DNA of 64,000 bases from Lachnospira multipara ATCC 19207 (GCF_000424105.1 NZ_AUJG01000001.1:434001-498000), one strand, 5' to 3'. Shown: positions 50,965 to 63,937, counted from the stretch's first letter. A program made the numbers and translations. Notes: generated from the sequence alone by a model not told the origin.

Positions 50965-50993
50965 TTTACAAAAAAAGCTACATAATTTATAAT
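50965..50993 (+). promoter_or_regulatory. Promoter of icd
   Basis: TTTACA (50965-50970), a 17-bp spacer and TATAAT (50988-50993), 62 bases before the icd start. Confidence 0.65.
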
Positions 50994-51055
50994 AAACAAG
51001 AATTTTTATTGATTAAGAATTTGGGTCTGACAATAAAAGCTAGGAGGAAGAGTAA

Positions 51056-52267
51056 ATGAGCAAGATTAAAATGACAACTCCATTAGTTGAAATGGATGGA
51101 GATGAGATGACAAGAGTTTTATGGAAGTTGATTAAGGATGAGTTACTTAACCCTTTCGTAGAGCTAAATACAGAATACTATGATTTAGGATTAGTTCATC
51201 GTAATGAAACTAACGATCAGGTTACAGTAGATTCAGCAGAGGCAACTAAGAGATTAGGTGTTGCTGTTAAATGTGCTACAATCACTCCTAACGCAGCCAG
51301 AGTTAAGGAATATGACCTTAAGGAGATGTATAAGAGTCCTAATGGTACAATTAGAGCTATGCTTGATGGTACTGTTTTTAGAGCTCCTATTATTGTAAAG
51401 GGCATTGAGCCATACGTTAAGAACTGGAAGAAGCCTATTACAATTGCTAGACATGCTTATGGTGATGTTTACAGAGCTTCAGAGATGAAGGTAGCTGGCC
51501 CTGGTAAGGCAGAGCTTGTATTTACTGATGAGCAGGGTAATGAGCAGAGAGAATTAATTCATAACTTTAAGAGCGCAGGAATCCTTCAGGGTATGCACAA
51601 TATTGAAGACTCAATTGAAAGTTTTGCTAGAAGTTGCTTTAACTACGCACTTGATACAAAGCAGGATTTATGGTTTGCAACAAAGGATACAATTTCAAAG
51701 AAGTATGACCATACATTTAAGGATATTTTCCAGGATATTTATGATAAGGAATATGCTGATAAGTTCAAGGCAGCAGGAATCGAATATTTCTACACACTTA
51801 TTGATGATGCTGTAGCAAGAGTTATTCGTTCTGAAGGCGGTTATATCTGGGCATGTAAAAACTACGATGGTGATGTTATGTCAGATATGGTTGCAACTGC
51901 ATTTGGTTCATTATCAATGATGACAAGCGTACTTGCTTCACCTCATGGTTACTATGAATATGAAGCAGCACACGGAACAGTTCAGAGACACTATTATAAG
52001 CACCTTAAGGGTGAGGAAACATCCACAAATCCTATTGCAACAATCTTTGCTTGGAGCGGTGCTCTAAGAAAGAGAGGCGAGTTAGATAACTTAGCTGATC
52101 TTTGTGATTTCGCTGATAAGCTTGAGAAGGCTTGCATTAAGACAGTTGAAGATGGAAAGATGACAAAGGATTTAGCTTTAATTACAACTAATCCTAATCC
52201 AACAACACTTAATACACAGGACTTCATTTCTGCTGTAAGAGAGACACTTGAAGGTCTTTTAGCTTAA
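51056..52267 (+). CDS. icd: NADP-dependent isocitrate dehydrogenase, eukaryote-like type
   Basis: Oxidises isocitrate to 2-oxoglutarate. 403 residues. [37 protein letters not shown] and [23 protein letters not shown] belong to the dimeric IDH group shared with eukaryotes, not to the E. coli type. AAHGTV with HRRHY-like spacing indicates NADP preference, but this is not certain. AGGAGG precedes the ATG. It is alone between a promoter and a terminator; no citrate synthase or aconitase gene lies beside it. Confidence 0.94.
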   Translation: MSKIKMTTPLVEMDGDEMTRVLWKLIKDELLNPFVELNTEYYDLGLVHRNETNDQVTVDSAEATKRLGVAVKCATITPNAARVKEYDLKEMYKSPNGTIRAMLDGTVFRAPIIVKGIEPYVKNWKKPITIARHAYGDVYRASEMKVAGPGKAELVFTDEQGNEQRELIHNFKSAGILQGMHNIEDSIESFARSCFNYALDTKQDLWFATKDTISKKYDHTFKDIFQDIYDKEYADKFKAAGIEYFYTLIDDAVARVIRSEGGYIWACKNYDGDVMSDMVATAFGSLSMMTSVLASPHGYYEYEAAHGTVQRHYYKHLKGEETSTNPIATIFAWSGALRKRGELDNLADLCDFADKLEKACIKTVEDGKMTKDLALITTNPNPTTLNTQDFISAVRETLEGLLA

Positions 52268-52276
52268 GATTATTTG

Positions 52277-52311
52277 CAGGGTATAGGAAAATGAATTGCT
52301 ATACCCTGTTT
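52277..52311 (+). terminator. Terminator after icd
   Basis: CAGGGTATAG (52277-52286) pairs with CTATACCCTG (52299-52308), then TTTT. Confidence 0.85.
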
Positions 52312-52446
52312 TATTGCGATTCTAGGGCAAGTATTGTAATATTTATATAGAAGTAATATAATTTACTTTTGGTATAAAATACGAAGTTTTCATGATAAAA
52401 TTCATATTATACATTAGATAAAAACGAGGGAAATTAAGGAGAGAGT

Positions 52447-53055
52447 ATGATTCATTCAATTTTAAACTTTACATTTAGAGGCATGAACATTAATCAGTTA
52501 GTGATTTGGTTTTTTATTTACAGCTTCCTTGGCTGGTGCATGGAATGTGTAGTTATTAGACACCAATTAGGATATTGGGAGAATAGAGGTTTTGCAAAGT
52601 CTCCATTCTGTATTATCTATGGTTTCGGTTTATTCTTTGCATTTATTTTATTTAGACCAATTGAGCATAATTTCTTTGCACTCTATATTGCAGGAGCAAT
52701 TTGTGCAACTGCCTTTGAGTTTTTAACAGCACAGGTTATGTTAAAGCTATTTGGCGAAGTTTGGTGGAATTATGATCATTTAAGATTTAACTATAAAGGT
52801 ATTATTTGTCTACAATCAACTATTGGATGGGGCTTTGTAGCTGTATTTGTGTTTGGTGCAGTTAATAGACTTGTTCAGAATATTGTTTTCTCCATCAACC
52901 ATAAAGTGGCAGTGGCAATATCAATTCTTTTAATTGTAGTTTACCTTGTAGATTTTACATATCATTTTTCAATGAGATTAATTCAAAATGAATCAATGAG
53001 AGAATTCAATTCAAAAGCACGAAACACAGTGAAAGAATTTTTTAGAATAGGTTAG
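52447..53055 (+). CDS. CmpB-like membrane protein (putative ABC permease family)
   Basis: 202 residues with about five membrane segments. The opening INQLVIWFFIYSFLGWCMECVV and the motif ENRGFAKSPFCIIYGFG are hallmarks of the family annotated as putative ABC-transporter type IV (CmpB). No ATPase partner is near, so transport is only a label. GGAGAGAG precedes the ATG. The membrane phosphodiesterase gene begins ten bases after its stop, so the two are co-transcribed. Confidence 0.8.
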   Translation: MIHSILNFTFRGMNINQLVIWFFIYSFLGWCMECVVIRHQLGYWENRGFAKSPFCIIYGFGLFFAFILFRPIEHNFFALYIAGAICATAFEFLTAQVMLKLFGEVWWNYDHLRFNYKGIICLQSTIGWGFVAVFVFGAVNRLVQNIVFSINHKVAVAISILLIVVYLVDFTYHFSMRLIQNESMREFNSKARNTVKEFFRIG

Positions 53056-53064
53056 TATTGAAAT

Positions 53065-54873
53065 ATGATTGAAAGCATAAAAGAAAATTGGGGATTATTA
53101 AAAAGAAGCGGTAGTAACATAATAAAATTTGAGCTAGCATACAAATTAGCTGCAATAGCCATTACAGTACCCTTGTTGGTTTTAATCTTAAATCTAGGAA
53201 TGAAGATTGCTAATATCAGATATTTAACTAATGGCTATATAATTAAGGCGCTGACTAACCCTTTTGTTATTATGCTTATTATTTTTGCAATATGCTTAAT
53301 AGTTACATATTGTATCTTTGAAATGTCGTATTTAGTAGTAGCATTTGAAACAAGTAGAAGAGGATATGAGGCTTCAGTTAAGGATTGTTTATACAATTCT
53401 TATAAGAGATTAAAGAACAACTTTAAGCTAAAGCACTTTCCTCTTTTCTTTGTTTATTTGTTAGCTATTAGTTTTGTCAATGTAGTAGTCTTTATCAATA
53501 TGATTTTTACTGAGACTAATTCTACATTATTTAAGATTTATGTCATTAATAATAAGTGGTGGGTAAAGCTAATTATTGTCTTAGTTTTACTAGCAATTTA
53601 TGCATTAATAATATCAGGTATCTTCACAGCTAATATCCATATATTAGAAGAAAAGAAGTTTTCAACTAGTTACAAATTAAGTTGCAAGATAGTAAGAAAG
53701 CATATTTTCAAGGTTTTGGCAAATGTATTGGTCTATAATCTTTTAGTAGCTCTTGCTTTGTTATTAATTTATATTGTAATTACATTTGTTCTAGTATTAG
53801 GCGTTAAGATATTAGATATGGCTTATCTTGGTAGTACTATGTATTTATCAGTACTAAGAACCATCAAGGTTATATTTAATGTTTTATGGATGCTAATTTC
53901 CATTCCAGCTTCCTTTACTATGATTTCTAACATGTATTATAGTTTTGTGGATTCTGATTATATTAATTTTGACTACGTGGATATTGAAGAAGGTTCTGAC
54001 AGAAAGAATGAACTTATCTATCGAATTATTCTTGCAAGCTCTACAATACTTTGCATTCTCTATGTGGCATTGTCCTTTAATGATAATCCATTTGAGAGGG
54101 TGGCTATTTTCCATGAAACACAGGTTACTGCCCACAGAGGGGACTCTAATAAGGCGCCGGAGAATACACTATCCGCCTTTTCGGCAGCCATTGATGACTT
54201 GGCAGATTGTATCGAGCTAGATATTCAGATGACAAGTGACGGAGTCCTTGTGGTTATGCATGATAGTAGCCTATATAGGACAACTGGTCTTAATAAAAAT
54301 GTTAGCGAGGTAACCTACGAAGAAATCCAACAGCTAGATGCTGGCTCCTGGTTTTCTGAGGAATTTGCAGGAGAGAAGGTACCAACTCTAGAAGAGGTAT
54401 TACAGTTAGTTCAAGGAAAGATTGATCTTAATATTGAAATTAAGACTAATAATACAAGATATGAGATAGCGCAACAGTTAGTAGAATTACTTGAAAAATA
54501 TAACATGGTCAATCGAAGTGTTGTAACTTCCTTTGATTACGCCTCTCTTCAGGCAGTTAAATCCTTTAATGAAGATGTTCAAGTAGGTTATATCCTTTCT
54601 ATGGCCTATGGGGATTTTTACAATATGGATGATGTAGATTTCTTTAGTGTAAATGCATCTTTCCTTTCAAAGAGAACGGTGGATGCTATTCATAATTCAG
54701 GTAAGATGGTTTATGCTTGGACAGTTAATTCAAGCTCTTCGGTAGTTAACTTAACTAACAAGGGCGTTGACTGCATTATTACAGATGACCCTGTAATGGC
54801 TAAGGAAGCGGTATATTCAAGAGATACCTCGGATACCATTTTAAGTATGATAAAGTATGTATTTAATTCTTAG
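53065..54873 (+). CDS. Membrane-bound glycerophosphodiester phosphodiesterase
   Basis: 602 residues. Residues 1-310 hold six to eight hydrophobic segments of the GDPD membrane domain. A last helix around 325-345 leads to the outward-facing catalytic GDPD barrel. Catalytic residues lie in VTAHRGDSNKAPENT, CIELDIQMTSDGVLVVMHD and LNIEIKT. Such enzymes release glycerol phosphate from glycerophosphodiesters and may act on lipoteichoic acid. A weak ribosome site is compatible with coupling to the upstream gene. Confidence 0.9.
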   Translation: MIESIKENWGLLKRSGSNIIKFELAYKLAAIAITVPLLVLILNLGMKIANIRYLTNGYIIKALTNPFVIMLIIFAICLIVTYCIFEMSYLVVAFETSRRGYEASVKDCLYNSYKRLKNNFKLKHFPLFFVYLLAISFVNVVVFINMIFTETNSTLFKIYVINNKWWVKLIIVLVLLAIYALIISGIFTANIHILEEKKFSTSYKLSCKIVRKHIFKVLANVLVYNLLVALALLLIYIVITFVLVLGVKILDMAYLGSTMYLSVLRTIKVIFNVLWMLISIPASFTMISNMYYSFVDSDYINFDYVDIEEGSDRKNELIYRIILASSTILCILYVALSFNDNPFERVAIFHETQVTAHRGDSNKAPENTLSAFSAAIDDLADCIELDIQMTSDGVLVVMHDSSLYRTTGLNKNVSEVTYEEIQQLDAGSWFSEEFAGEKVPTLEEVLQLVQGKIDLNIEIKTNNTRYEIAQQLVELLEKYNMVNRSVVTSFDYASLQAVKSFNEDVQVGYILSMAYGDFYNMDDVDFFSVNASFLSKRTVDAIHNSGKMVYAWTVNSSSSVVNLTNKGVDCIITDDPVMAKEAVYSRDTSDTILSMIKYVFNS

Positions 54874-54951
54874 CAAAGTTTAGGATTTGATACATTTTCA
54901 TAAAAATTAGTTTCCAAAGAGACTTAAATAATAATAGAATTGAGGTTTTGT

Positions 54952-56193
54952 ATGGCTTTATATGATACAGACGAAGAAATTGAAAGAGTTATATTAGTTG
55001 GGGTTGAATTAAATCCTAAGGATGATGTAGAGATGTCCTTAAATGAGTTATCAGAACTTGCAAAGACTGCGGGGGCTGTGACAGTGGGAAAGATGATTCA
55101 GCCAAGAGATTATTTCCATCCAGCTACTTATATAGGTAAGGGAAAGCTTGATGAGCTTAGAGCTTACATTGCAGAGACAGATGCAACGGGCATTATTTGT
55201 GATGATGAGTTAAGTCCGGCCCAGCTTCGTAATCTAGAAGATGAGTTAAACACTAAGGTTATGGATAGAACTATGGTTATCTTAGATATATTTGCAAGCC
55301 GCGCCACAACTAGTGAAGGTAAGATTCAGGTGGAGATGGCACAGCTTAAGTATCGTTCAACTCGTCTTTCTGGACTTGGTACATCCCTATCAAGACTTGG
55401 TGGTGGTATTGGTACAAGAGGCCCTGGTGAGAAGAAGATTGAGACAGATAGACGACTTATTAGAGATAGAATTACTAAGTTATCAAGGGATTTAGATGAG
55501 ATTAAGTCCCATAGAGAGGTGCAAAGAAGTAAGAGAGATAATACCTCAACTCCTGTGGCTGCTATTGTTGGCTACACAAACGCAGGTAAATCAACTCTTC
55601 TTAATAAGCTTACTAAGGCAAATGTATTGTCAGAGGATAAGCTTTTTGCAACCCTTGATCCAACAACAAGAGAACTTGAACTTCCAAATAAAGAGAAGGT
55701 TCTTCTTACAGATACAGTTGGATTTATTAGAAAGCTTCCACATCATTTAATAGAAGCTTTTAGAAGTACACTTGAAGAAGCAAAATATGCAGACATAATC
55801 GTGCATGTAGTGGACGCTTCTAATGAAGATTATGAAAGACATATGCAAACTGTTTATGAGACTCTAGAGGAATTAGAGGTTAAAGATAAGAAGATTATCA
55901 CTCTTATTAATAAGGTGGATAAATTTGAAGAGGCCCCTGTTATTAAGGATGTTAAGGCTAATTATTGCATAAATTATTCTAATAAGGCTGGAATCGGTGA
56001 AGAAGAATTCCTAAAGGCCTTAGAAGAGATAATTATGGAATCTAGAGTTTATATCGAGAGAACATTTGCATATTCAGAAGCTGGCAAGATACAGCAAATT
56101 AGAGAGTTTGGACAGCTCCTTGAAGAAGAATATGTTCAAGACGGTATAAAGGTTAAGGCATATGTCCCAAGAGAAATTGAAGGGAGATTATAG
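54952..56193 (+). CDS. hflX: Ribosome-associated GTPase HflX
   Basis: A GTPase that splits stalled or heat-stressed ribosomes. About 413 residues. The ATG at 54952 has GAGG upstream; a TTG at 54940 lies before it. The N-terminal HflX domain ends in TSEGKIQVEMAQLKYRSTRLSGLG and GTRGPGEKKIETDRR. The G domain has VGYTNAGKSTLLNKL (P-loop), DTVGFIRKLPHHLIEAFRST (G3) and NKVDKFE (G4). The folA gene starts two bases after its stop, so they form one unit. Confidence 0.95.
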   Translation: MALYDTDEEIERVILVGVELNPKDDVEMSLNELSELAKTAGAVTVGKMIQPRDYFHPATYIGKGKLDELRAYIAETDATGIICDDELSPAQLRNLEDELNTKVMDRTMVILDIFASRATTSEGKIQVEMAQLKYRSTRLSGLGTSLSRLGGGIGTRGPGEKKIETDRRLIRDRITKLSRDLDEIKSHREVQRSKRDNTSTPVAAIVGYTNAGKSTLLNKLTKANVLSEDKLFATLDPTTRELELPNKEKVLLTDTVGFIRKLPHHLIEAFRSTLEEAKYADIIVHVVDASNEDYERHMQTVYETLEELEVKDKKIITLINKVDKFEEAPVIKDVKANYCINYSNKAGIGEEEFLKALEEIIMESRVYIERTFAYSEAGKIQQIREFGQLLEEEYVQDGIKVKAYVPREIEGRL

Positions 56194-56195
56194 AT

Positions 56196-56684
56196 ATGAA
56201 CTTAATTGCAGCAGTAGATAATAACTGGGCTATTGGCAAGAATGGAAGATTGCTTGTTAGTATTCCAGAGGATATGAAACTTTTTAGAGAAGAGACTACA
56301 GGTAAGGTTGTGGTTATGGGTCGTAAAACTTTTGATAGTCTACCTAATAACTCAGCCCTTATTAATAGAACAAACATCGTTATTACAAGCGATAAGAACT
56401 TTAAGAATAAGGATTGCATCGTGGTGCATAGCCTTGAGGAACTTCTTGAAGAGCTTAAGAAATACGATAGTAAGGATGTCTATATTATTGGGGGTGGCAT
56501 GCTTTATAAGGAGATGTTAGCTTACTGTGATACTGCACATATTACAAAAATCGACTATGAATATGAGGCAGATACACATTTTCCTAATTTAGACAAGGAT
56601 CCTGAATGGAAAATCACAGCTAATAGCGAAGAACATACATTTTTTGACATTTGTTATGAATTTATACAATATCAAAGAGTATAG
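56196..56684 (+). CDS. folA: Dihydrofolate reductase
   Basis: Reduces dihydrofolate with NADPH. 162 residues. NLIAAVDNNWAIGKNGRLL, the substrate-contact residue in PEDMKLFRE, GKVVVMGRKTFDSLP and IIGGGMLYKEML are all typical. There is no thymidylate synthase gene beside it. It starts two bases after hflX, an arrangement that suggests co-transcription without a shared pathway. Confidence 0.95.
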   Translation: MNLIAAVDNNWAIGKNGRLLVSIPEDMKLFREETTGKVVVMGRKTFDSLPNNSALINRTNIVITSDKNFKNKDCIVVHSLEELLEELKKYDSKDVYIIGGGMLYKEMLAYCDTAHITKIDYEYEADTHFPNLDKDPEWKITANSEEHTFFDICYEFIQYQRV

Positions 56685-56693
56685 ATAAACACT

Positions 56694-56743
56694 ATAAGAG
56701 GCAATAAACGTGCGAAATCATATACGTTTACTGCCTCTTTTAT
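56694..56743 (+). terminator. Terminator after folA
   Basis: AAGAGGCAATAAACGT (56696-56711) pairs with ACGTTTACTGCCTCTT (56724-56739), with one mismatch. Confidence 0.85.
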
Positions 56744-56756
56744 ATATAAAGTATGG

Positions 56757-56785
56757 TTGAAATGATATTAAAAATTTGATAATAT
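56757..56785 (+). promoter_or_regulatory. Promoter of the zinc-ribbon surface protein
   Basis: TTGAAA (56757-56762), a 17-bp spacer and TAATAT (56780-56785), leaving a leader of about 100 nt. Confidence 0.6.
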
Positions 56786-56894
56786 AAACAACGTGATAAA
56801 GATTAGACAAAGTCGTATCACTAAAGAAAGGAAACTGTTTAATAATATACAAGTTTCCTATAAAGAAATTATATGTTTAAAAGGGAGAGATTTT

Positions 56895-58880
56895 ATGTTT
56901 TGTACAAAATGCGGTTTTAACGCAGGCGACACAAAATTTTGTCCTAAATGTGGAGCTCCACTAGGTCAGAATAAGTCCGCAACAACAGAAAACACACCTG
57001 TTACAGAAGAAGTAACAAACACTCCAGTTTCGGAGAATGCAACTAACGTAGAGGCAAACACATTCAACGACGGTTTTAATCAGAATGCTAATACAAGCAC
57101 TACAGAGGCTAACAACGGCTTTACACAGCCACAGGCTTTCGGTCAGCCACAGGCATTTGGTCAGCCACAGGCATTTGGTCAGCAGCCAAACGGCGGTTTT
57201 GATCAGGCTCAGTATGGTACTGTAAACCAGGCACCTAAGGCTAAGAAGAAGTGGCCTAAGGTAGTTGCTATTGTAGTTGCAGTAGTTGCAGCATTAGCAG
57301 TAATTGGTTATTTTGCATATCCATTTATTTATAGCTTAGTTTCACCTAAGGCAAAGGCTGAGACAGCTCTTAAGAACTTAGGTAAGAACGTTGATTCTTA
57401 TGTTGATGAAGTACTTGAGAATGGTCTTACATCAACAGATACACAGGTAGCTAACGAAACATCAGTTACACTTAAAGCATTAGAGTTTAACGACGAAGAC
57501 TATTTAGAATACCTTAACGCTAAGACAGTTAAGTGGGATATTCAGTCAGACGTTGAGAATGGCGAAATGTCAGGTGATATCGCAATTGTTGATGAAGATG
57601 GCGATGAAGTAGTTACTATTGAAATGTACTCAGATGGAAGCTATGTATACTTTAGCTGTCCAGAATTATTTGAAGAGTCATTTAAGATAGACGTTGATTC
57701 AGTTTACTCTTCATATTCATCATACTCAGCAATGCTTGGTTCACTTTCTTCATCAGGTTCACTTGATTTAGAGCAGGTTGAACAGTACTCAGATGAAATT
57801 AAGGCAGTAGTTGGAGATGTATTAAAGGGTTATAACGTATTTGTTGAAAACCTTGAATACAAGAAGGTAGATAATAAGACATTCAAGTCTGAAAATGGTA
57901 ACATTAAGGTTACAGAATACGAAGTTACAGTAACTAAGGATGCTTTAGTTAAGGGCTTCAATGCTGCAGTAGATGCTTTATATAGTGATAAGGAAATTTC
58001 TTCTTATATGTCACTTTTAACAACATTCTCAGGTAGCTCAAAGGATTCTATTAAGTCAAGCTTTGAATCAGAACTTTCAAGCTTTAGCCCAGTATCCTTT
58101 AACATGTATGTAAACGATAAGAAGGAAATCGTAAGACTTTCAGTTACTGGTGAAGGTAATGACGGCGAAATCTTTGCTGAATTCATTGGTAAGAAGGATC
58201 CAACAGATTACATCCATGTAGGCTTTAACTATGAATCAGATGTAATTGATTTAGTAGTTAAGGAAGATGGTGACTCATACGATATCAACCTTAAGGCACA
58301 GGGAGAAGACCTTGATTTAACAATTGCTTCTAAGTTTACTAAGGACGGAGATAAGAAGGTAACACTTGATAACTTTAGCATCGTTGGTACAGCTGATGAT
58401 GAGAGCTTTGATATTGAATTATCAGGCCAGTCAGAAATCAAGGATTACTCAGGTCTTAAGTATAAGAAGTCTGACTTCTCAGGCGCTTCTAATATTGAAT
58501 ACTTAACATCAAGTGAAGAACAGACACTTGCTCTTGAAGTATTAAGCAATATTGATGTATTAAAGAAGGTTGTTTCAGAAGACCTTATTGATGAATTATT
58601 TGGTTCAGCAATTTCAACATCAACTAATTCAAGCTATACAGGTACATATACAGCAGCTGATTATGGTATTTCACTTCAGATCAATGCTGATGGTACTGGT
58701 GTATTAACATCAGATGGATCATCAATTGATGTAGATGTTACAATTTCTGATGGCACAATCGTTGTTGCTAATGCATATGATTCAACAGATTACATTTCAT
58801 ATTCTGTTACATTTACAGATACAACAATGACATGGACTGATTCAACAGGTAGCTCAATTGTATTTACAAAGGGCGTTTAA
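56895..58880 (+). CDS. Zinc-ribbon, single-TM surface protein
   Basis: 661 residues. The ATG at 56895 has GGGAGAG upstream and starts the protein at its zinc ribbon (MFCTKCG and FCPKCG, four Cys). Next come an Asn/Thr-rich linker with three perfect QPQAFG repeats (57126-57179) and one membrane helix (about 122-147). The extracellular part is large, acidic, Ser/Asp-rich and beta-strand-rich. The C-terminal 90 residues (YTGTYTAADYG, LQINADGTGVLTSDGS) look like a small repeated beta domain. The zinc-ribbon plus TM plus outer-domain layout is common in Clostridia, with no defined role. The stop is followed by a 13-bp remnant of the 131-bp element. Confidence 0.75.
   Translation: MFCTKCGFNAGDTKFCPKCGAPLGQNKSATTENTPVTEEVTNTPVSENATNVEANTFNDGFNQNANTSTTEANNGFTQPQAFGQPQAFGQPQAFGQQPNGGFDQAQYGTVNQAPKAKKKWPKVVAIVVAVVAALAVIGYFAYPFIYSLVSPKAKAETALKNLGKNVDSYVDEVLENGLTSTDTQVANETSVTLKALEFNDEDYLEYLNAKTVKWDIQSDVENGEMSGDIAIVDEDGDEVVTIEMYSDGSYVYFSCPELFEESFKIDVDSVYSSYSSYSAMLGSLSSSGSLDLEQVEQYSDEIKAVVGDVLKGYNVFVENLEYKKVDNKTFKSENGNIKVTEYEVTVTKDALVKGFNAAVDALYSDKEISSYMSLLTTFSGSSKDSIKSSFESELSSFSPVSFNMYVNDKKEIVRLSVTGEGNDGEIFAEFIGKKDPTDYIHVGFNYESDVIDLVVKEDGDSYDINLKAQGEDLDLTIASKFTKDGDKKVTLDNFSIVGTADDESFDIELSGQSEIKDYSGLKYKKSDFSGASNIEYLTSSEEQTLALEVLSNIDVLKKVVSEDLIDELFGSAISTSTNSSYTGTYTAADYGISLQINADGTGVLTSDGSSIDVDVTISDGTIVVANAYDSTDYISYSVTFTDTTMTWTDSTGSSIVFTKGV
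57126..57179 (+). repeat. Three tandem 18-bp repeats inside the zinc-ribbon gene
   Basis: The 18-bp unit encoding QPQAFG occurs three times in a row; units two and three are identical and unit one differs at two bases. A fourth partial unit (CAGCAGCCA) follows. Gain or loss of units would keep the frame. Confidence 0.9.
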
Positions 58881-58882
58881 TC

Positions 58883-58895
58883 AGCGAGTCTTGAC
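58883..58895 (+). repeat. 13-bp remnant of the 131-bp element
   Basis: AGCGAGTCTTGAC matches the last 13 bases of the two full copies exactly. It lies two bases after the stop codon, the same position downstream of a gene that the full copies hold. Confidence 0.45.
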
Positions 58896-58923
58896 GATTA
58901 AATAAAAAAATAATTTTTGAAAA

Positions 58924-58977
58924 ATATCATCGATTTTGATTGAAATTAAAAACAATCAAAATCGGTGATTATTTTTT
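58924..58977 (+). terminator. Terminator after the zinc-ribbon gene
   Basis: ATCATCGATTTTGATTG (about 58926-58942) pairs with CAATCAAAATCGGTGAT (58953-58969) with a single G-U pair, then ATTATTTTTT. Confidence 0.9.
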
Positions 58978-59123
58978 ATCTAGGCTTTTAGTCCTTTGCT
59001 AGAGGAAAGCTAGTATATAAGCTACTTTTGTAAGAAAAAGGCATGCTTTTTACAGATGTTATATTTTGATTGATATATGTATTTGAAAACCCAACCTTCA
59101 TTTGTGAAAAATCAACGAACTAC

Positions 59124-59152
59124 TTGACTAAAAAGGAAAAATAATGTACAAT
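59124..59152 (+). promoter_or_regulatory. Promoter of licT
   Basis: TTGACT (59124-59129), a 17-bp spacer and TACAAT (59147-59152), ending just before the RAT sequence. Confidence 0.7.
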
Positions 59153-59171
59153 ATAACTAAGATGTGAGGAA

Positions 59172-59281
59172 CAGATTGTTACTTTTAGGAAGGCAAGACT
59201 GGATTGTACGTCGAGACTATTTTAGAATGTTGCTTATGAAAGTAACGAGGTAGTTTTTCGTGTATGATACTAGTCTTTTTT
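59172..59281 (+). promoter_or_regulatory. RAT antiterminator site and terminator before licT
   Basis: The 29-base segment at 59172-59200 (GATTGTTAC, then GGCAAGACT) matches the ribonucleic antiterminator consensus bound by LicT-type proteins. Its 3' end, AAGACT, can pair with AGTCTT at 59272-59277 before seven T; an alternative AGACTA/TAGTCT pairing also exists. LicT would bind the RAT hairpin and prevent the terminator, giving autoregulation. Confidence 0.75.
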
Positions 59282-59288
59282 TGGTATT

Positions 59289-60122
59289 ATGGTTATAGAG
59301 AAGGTTATTAACAACAATGTAGTAAGCTCCTTTGATAATGGTAGCGAAGTAATAGTAACGGGCAAGGGTGTCGGATTTGGCAAGAAACACGGCGAAGTTA
59401 TTGATAAGGAAAAGATTGAAAAGATTTTCCACCTGCCGGCTGAGAACGCAAGCCAATATGAAAAATTAGTAAGTAAGATGCCTTATGAGCACGTTAGATT
59501 AGCTAACCAGATAATACATAATGCGAAGTTGCAATTAAACAGACATCTTAATCGTAATGTGTATATAACACTTACGGATCATCTCAATTTTGCAATTGAG
59601 AGAGGAAAGAAAGGTATTGTTTTCCAGAATGAACTTTTGTGGGAAATTAGTAAATTTTACAAAGCAGAGTTTGAAATAGGAAAGCAAGCGGTTAAGTTAG
59701 TAAAGGAGGCAACCGGAGTTGCCCTGCCGGAAGATGAGGCAGGCTTTATAGCACTTCATATTGTAAACGCAGAAACAGATGGAGATATGCGTACCACATC
59801 AGATTTACCCGCCATTATCAAAGACGTGGTTAATATCGTTACATATACTTTAGGTATAAATATTGATGATGATTCAATTAGTTATGAACGTTTCATTACC
59901 CACCTCAAGTTCTTAACACAAAGAGCTATCGCGGGAAAGGTTTATAGTGAAGATGATGAGTTATTCTTAGAAGGAATACAAAACCACTATAAGAAAGAGT
60001 ATGGATGTGCTGGAAAGATAATTGAATACTTAAGTAAGAAGTTAAACTTCACAGCTTCTGAAGAAGAGAAGGTGTACTTAACTGTACACATTGCAAGAAT
60101 TGTGAAGGAGTCAAAAACTTAA
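59289..60122 (+). CDS. licT: BglG/LicT-family transcription antiterminator
   Basis: Binds the RAT hairpin in nascent mRNA and lets transcription pass the terminator when beta-glucosides are present. 277 residues: an RNA-binding CAT domain (1-55, EKVINNNVVSSFDNGSEVIVTGKGVGFG), PRD1 (about 65-170) and PRD2 (about 175-277). The regulatory histidines are visible in TDHLNFAIER, IALHIVNAE, ITHLKFLTQ and LTVHIARI. These are phosphorylated by the PTS. The ribosome site is weak and the ATG sits close to the leader terminator. It precedes the bglP permease gene. Confidence 0.92.
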   Translation: MVIEKVINNNVVSSFDNGSEVIVTGKGVGFGKKHGEVIDKEKIEKIFHLPAENASQYEKLVSKMPYEHVRLANQIIHNAKLQLNRHLNRNVYITLTDHLNFAIERGKKGIVFQNELLWEISKFYKAEFEIGKQAVKLVKEATGVALPEDEAGFIALHIVNAETDGDMRTTSDLPAIIKDVVNIVTYTLGINIDDDSISYERFITHLKFLTQRAIAGKVYSEDDELFLEGIQNHYKKEYGCAGKIIEYLSKKLNFTASEEEKVYLTVHIARIVKESKT

Positions 60123-60208
60123 TATCTATTTAGTTTGAGCGAATATGTGATAGGATTCGTAAAAACTGAATATTTTGTAATATTATAGTTATATGTAATT
60201 AATCTTTA

Positions 60209-60304
60209 GGGATTGTTACGAGTTATGTCGGCAAAACCCGGAAGGACCAGTAATATAGCGGAATGTTTTTCGCATGTACTATTGTGCCCTTTCGGGTTTT
60301 TTTA
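60209..60304 (+). promoter_or_regulatory. RAT antiterminator site and terminator before bglP
   Basis: GGATTGTTAC, ten bases, then GGCAAAACC (60209-60237) is a near-perfect RAT. It overlaps the 5' arm of the terminator: AAAACCCGGAAGG (60232-60244) pairs with CCTTTCGGGTTTT (60287-60299), then T5. The two structures exclude each other, which is the LicT switch. Confidence 0.9.
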
Positions 60305-60355
60305 GTGGGGTAACCCATTTATATATAAGTCGAAAAATTATTATTATTTATTTAG

Positions 60356-62278
<1,923 letters not shown>

Positions 62279-62312
62279 GATAAAGAATAATAATTATAAT
62301 TAAAATGAGTTT

Positions 62313-62346
62313 AAACCGGCGAGGTTTATGCCCCGCCGGTTTATTA
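62313..62346 (+). terminator. Terminator after bglP
   Basis: AAACCGGCGAGG (62313-62324) pairs with CCCCGCCGGTTT (62331-62342) with one mismatch, then ATTATT. Partial read-through into bglA is likely, as no promoter for bglA is obvious. Confidence 0.8.
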
Positions 62347-62391
62347 TTAAAAGCATTAGATAAATATTTCACAATAGTTTGGCTAGACTAG

Positions 62392-63879
<1,488 letters not shown>

Positions 63880-63908
63880 TTATTACTTATACTTTTTTCT
63901 TATATTTT

Positions 63909-63937
63909 ATTGGGTCAGGCAACTGGCCCAATTTTTT
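63909..63937 (+). terminator. Terminator after bglA
   Basis: ATTGGGTCAG (63909-63918), loop GCAA, CTGGCCCAAT (63923-63932), then TTTTT. Confidence 0.9.
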
